Shown: in pieces, positions 62,191 through 64,000 of the stretch
Layout of the letters: every line of letters starts with the position of its first letter
Position numbering within the stretch: position 1 is the stretch's first letter
Assembly: GCA_020633315.1 (NCBI GenBank)
Contig: JACKDV010000021.1
Span: 1 to 64,000 of the forward strand
Direction: 5' to 3'
DNA length: 64,000 nucleotides
From: Myxococcales bacterium
GTDB taxonomy: Bacteria; Myxococcota_A; Polyangia; Nannocystales; Nannocystaceae
Translations under genes and position numbers: made by a program
Notes under the pieces: generated by a model
The model's input: only the letters and a program-made list of their open reading frames with translations
The model's database searches: none
Told to the model about the DNA's origin: nothing

Positions 62191-62895
62191 ATGGTCGGCG
62201 CTCGAGATCGGAGCCGGGGGTGGGGCAGCGCGTGGGCGCTCGGGTCGGTGCTGCTGCTCGGCTGCGTGATCGAGGCGCCCGACGACGACCCGAGCCTGTG
62301 CGAGGACCTTCGCTGCTCGATCAACGGGCACTGTCGCGACGGCGAGTGCTATTGCGATCGCGGATTCCTCGGCAACCCCTACGCGCTGCACGGCTGCCAG
62401 ACCACGATGCCCGGCCTGGGCTGCACGACCACCTGCGGTCTCAACTCCTACTGCGACGCCGGGGCCTGCGTGTGCGCCGAGGGCTTCGTGGCCGTGTGCG
62501 GCACCGGGGACTGCCTGGCCCTGCGACAGCTCTGCGACACCATCCCCGATTGCCCCAACCAAGCCGACGAGGCGCCGCAGACCTGCGCGCAGCAGGTGGT
62601 GCAGCCGTGGACGGTCATCGACGATTGTGACGACGGTGTGGACGTGAGCTGGCGACTGTGGTCCCGCGATCGCGACTGGGCGTGGCCGTCGGCCGACGAC
62701 GTGTTCGTCACCGACGGCGTGGGTCGGCCGAGCCACGAGGAGATCGAGTGCCTCAAGGGCGAGCTGATGTGCTTGGGCGGCGAGGCCGGCGGCCGTAGCT
62801 GGGGCGTGGGGGTCGACGGCACCGGTCAGTGCGAGGACTGCTGTTTCTACTGCCGCGAGGATGCGGTCGACTTCGGGCCCCTCGCATGTGAGTGA
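62191..62895 (+). CDS. Cys-rich EGF/LDLa-like lipoprotein
   Basis: 234 residues from ATG 62191 with a GAGG ribosome site. Signal WALGSVLLLGC gives the lipid Cys. Two EGF-like modules follow: CEDLRCSINGHCRDGECYC and CTTTCGLNSYCDAGACVC. Next is an LDL-receptor class A-like segment (CLALRQLCDTIPDCPNQADE) with its acidic calcium-binding end, and a C-terminal domain with paired Cys (CEDCCFYCRED). Over 20 Cys in all imply a disulphide-bonded surface protein. Modules like these are common in myxobacterial and eukaryotic adhesion proteins; the ligand is unknown. Confidence 0.88.
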   Translation: MVGARDRSRGWGSAWALGSVLLLGCVIEAPDDDPSLCEDLRCSINGHCRDGECYCDRGFLGNPYALHGCQTTMPGLGCTTTCGLNSYCDAGACVCAEGFVAVCGTGDCLALRQLCDTIPDCPNQADEAPQTCAQQVVQPWTVIDDCDDGVDVSWRLWSRDRDWAWPSADDVFVTDGVGRPSHEEIECLKGELMCLGGEAGGRSWGVGVDGTGQCEDCCFYCREDAVDFGPLACE

Positions 62896-63012
62896 AATCC
62901 GCCGCGGGGTGCGCCTGGACGCTCCGGGACGCAGGTGGCATAGTCCCCGCGCCCGAGCCCCAGCGGTCGGTTCCCGACCGCTACGGGTATCCCTCCGATT
63001 CATCGGGCCTCG

Positions 63013-63504
63013 ATGGAAACCCAGGTTGTCATGACCGAGATCGCTCAGCTGTTCGAGTCGGCGCTGCGACAGAACCAGGCCAAGGCCGCCATGGGAACGG
63101 TGGCGCGCATGCCCGCCGAGACCACGCTCCGAGAGCTCCTCGAGAGCGATGCCGGTGAGGCGGTGCGAGCCCTGAGCCTGCGCGACCTGGCCCAGGCCCT
63201 GCGCGACGCGGGGCTGCAGCCGCGGGGGAGCGTGCGGGCGGCGGTGCCGGCCCCGGTCGTCGGTCGCAAGCGCATGGTGGCGCCCGCCCCCGAGCCCGAG
63301 CGCAAGGAGAGCCGCGAGGCGCAGCTCTATCGTCGCATCCTCGAGGCGATGGCCGACGAGCCGCTGACCATCGGGCAGCTCGCCAAGCGCCTGGGCCTCG
63401 AGACCTCGGAGCTGCGGGACTACCTCGTGTGGATGAAGAACGAGGGCAAGATCGTCTCCACCGGTCGCGCCCGGGCCACCCGATACCAGCTCGCGCCGAG
63501 CTGA
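63013..63504 (+). CDS. Winged-helix-type DNA-binding protein (hypothetical)
   Basis: 163 residues from ATG 63013 (ATG 63031 is also possible). The N-terminal half is helical (LFESALRQNQAKAAMGTVAR, LSLRDLAQALRDAGLQPRG), followed by a Pro/Ala/Arg linker. The C-terminal about 60 residues form a winged-helix pattern: AQLYRRILEAMADEPLTIGQ, LAKRLGLETSELRDYLVWMK, NEGKIVSTGRARATRYQLAP, similar to helix-turn-helix domains with a recognition helix after the TIGQLAKRLG turn. It is probably a regulator or nucleoid protein; no target is known. The next gene starts 6 bp after its stop, suggesting an operon. Confidence 0.72.
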   Translation: METQVVMTEIAQLFESALRQNQAKAAMGTVARMPAETTLRELLESDAGEAVRALSLRDLAQALRDAGLQPRGSVRAAVPAPVVGRKRMVAPAPEPERKESREAQLYRRILEAMADEPLTIGQLAKRLGLETSELRDYLVWMKNEGKIVSTGRARATRYQLAPS

Positions 63505-63510
63505 GGCGCC

Positions 63511-63906
63511 ATGCTCGAGCTCGCCGCGGCGCTCAAGCACGACCTGGGCAAGTACGTCGCCTGGCAGTCGGCCAACTTCGACGACCAGGCCTGGGAGGGG
63601 CCGCTGCCGCCCGCGCTGGCCGAGGCGCTGCGGGCCGACCTGCTGCGCACGCGCTCGCGGGCCGAGGGCGATCAGGCGGCCTGGGAGGTGTGGGAGGCCC
63701 ACGTGCACGACCTGCCGCGTCCGCTGCCCGAGCCCGAGCTGCGCACGGTGGACGGGGCGGTGGCGGTGCTGCACGAGCACGAGCAGGCGCTGCGCCACGG
63801 CCCCGCCGAGGCCCTGGCCGCGGCCCGCCCCGCGATCCGGGCCGCCCAGCAGACGATCCGCGGCGCGCTCCGTGACCTGCACCGCCGCCTGCTGCGAGAG
63901 GGCTAG
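63511..63906 (+). CDS. Small helical protein, unknown function
   Basis: 131 residues from ATG 63511. An N-terminal HDLGKYVAW segment recalls HD-domain metal motifs, but no further HD-phosphohydrolase signature is visible. The rest is Ala/Leu/Arg-rich helix (RADLLRTRSRAEGDQAAWEV, RPAIRAAQQTIRGALRDLHR). It lies 6 bp after the winged-helix gene and 6 bp before a response regulator, so all three are likely one operon connected to signalling. I cannot assign a family. Confidence 0.7.
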   Translation: MLELAAALKHDLGKYVAWQSANFDDQAWEGPLPPALAEALRADLLRTRSRAEGDQAAWEVWEAHVHDLPRPLPEPELRTVDGAVAVLHEHEQALRHGPAEALAAARPAIRAAQQTIRGALRDLHRRLLREG

Positions 63907-63912
63907 CCCGCC

Positions 63913-64000
63913 ATGTCCTCGATCTTGATCGTCGACGACGAGGACAAGTACCTCGAGCTGTGCAAGCGCTTCATGCCCGAGCACGAGTTCCTGCCGCCGG
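63913..64000 (+). CDS. Response regulator, N-terminus only (cut by window edge)
   Basis: Twenty-nine codons from ATG 63913 to the window end, starting SSILIVDDEDKYLELCKRFM. The conserved VDDE acid pair shows a receiver domain. The output domain, if any, lies beyond the window. It follows the two small genes at 63013-63906 without a gap. Confidence 0.85.
   Translation, partial: MSSILIVDDEDKYLELCKRFMPEHEFLPP

Overview
This 64 kb window is very GC-rich chromosomal DNA with strong G/C preference at third codon positions. Gene content points to a predatory-type delta-proteobacterium of the Myxococcota, probably near the Nannocystaceae. This is inferred from family content, not from a marker gene. 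The clues are lipoproteins with long Ser/Thr/Gly or Pro/Ala/Glu linkers after the lipobox, C-terminal Cys + hydrophobic helix + Arg-cluster tails (MYXO-CTERM-like), DUF4388 (PATAN) proteins, an AgmX/PglI C-terminal domain, an MXAN_5187-like protein, a Hanks-type Ser/Thr kinase and a DUF4388/sulfatase-modifying-factor fusion. I saw no tRNA, rRNA, CRISPR array, insertion sequence, prophage or replication origin.

Layout. 1-7.7 kb: TPR protein (cut by the window edge), AgmX/PglI lipoprotein, beta-CASP nuclease, Nudix hydrolase, QueF translationally coupled to an aldo/keto reductase, and an OmpA-like surface protein with its terminator. 7.8-12.1 kb: minus-strand genes including a DUF3829 lipoprotein coupled to a GT-C-type membrane glycosyltransferase. 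12.3-26.3 kb: Ser/Thr kinase, lipid-kinase-like protein, S46 peptidase, DUF4388 protein, GlnE, dCMP deaminase, tandem universal stress protein, GlmU-like nucleotidyltransferase, single-domain response regulator. 26.4-30.1 kb: an overlapping operon of a BamA-like barrel, a DUF4390 protein and an NtrY-like histidine kinase, followed by an unusual three-repeat protein. 30.8-48.2 kb: mostly surface lipoproteins (including a seven-FG-GAP protein) mixed with an alpha/beta hydrolase, an HTTM membrane protein, a quinone oxidoreductase, the DUF4388/FGE fusion, two metallo-beta-lactamase-fold proteins and a LysR regulator. 48.2-53.2 kb: a likely selenocysteine ArsC-family gene downstream of an enoyl-CoA hydratase, then ManC, TsaB and RseP. 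53.3-64 kb: MXAN_5187-like protein, PA14-type lipoprotein, a lipoprotein coupled to BioA, a receiver protein, citrate synthase, CstA, a Cys-rich lipoprotein, two small proteins and a truncated response regulator.

The most notable observation is at 48168-48503 on the minus strand. The ArsC/Spx-family frame contains an in-frame TGA exactly where the family has its catalytic cysteine. It is followed, at the spacing expected for a bacterial SECIS, by a 7-bp hairpin with a GGUC loop. Read with selenocysteine the protein is a full-length 111-residue ArsC homologue with a UxxC motif; read conventionally it loses its active site. Other points of interest are a three-copy ~52-residue repeat protein, a 36-bp perfect palindrome, nine 13-bp tandem repeats between convergent genes, and several AT-rich operator-like inverted repeats.
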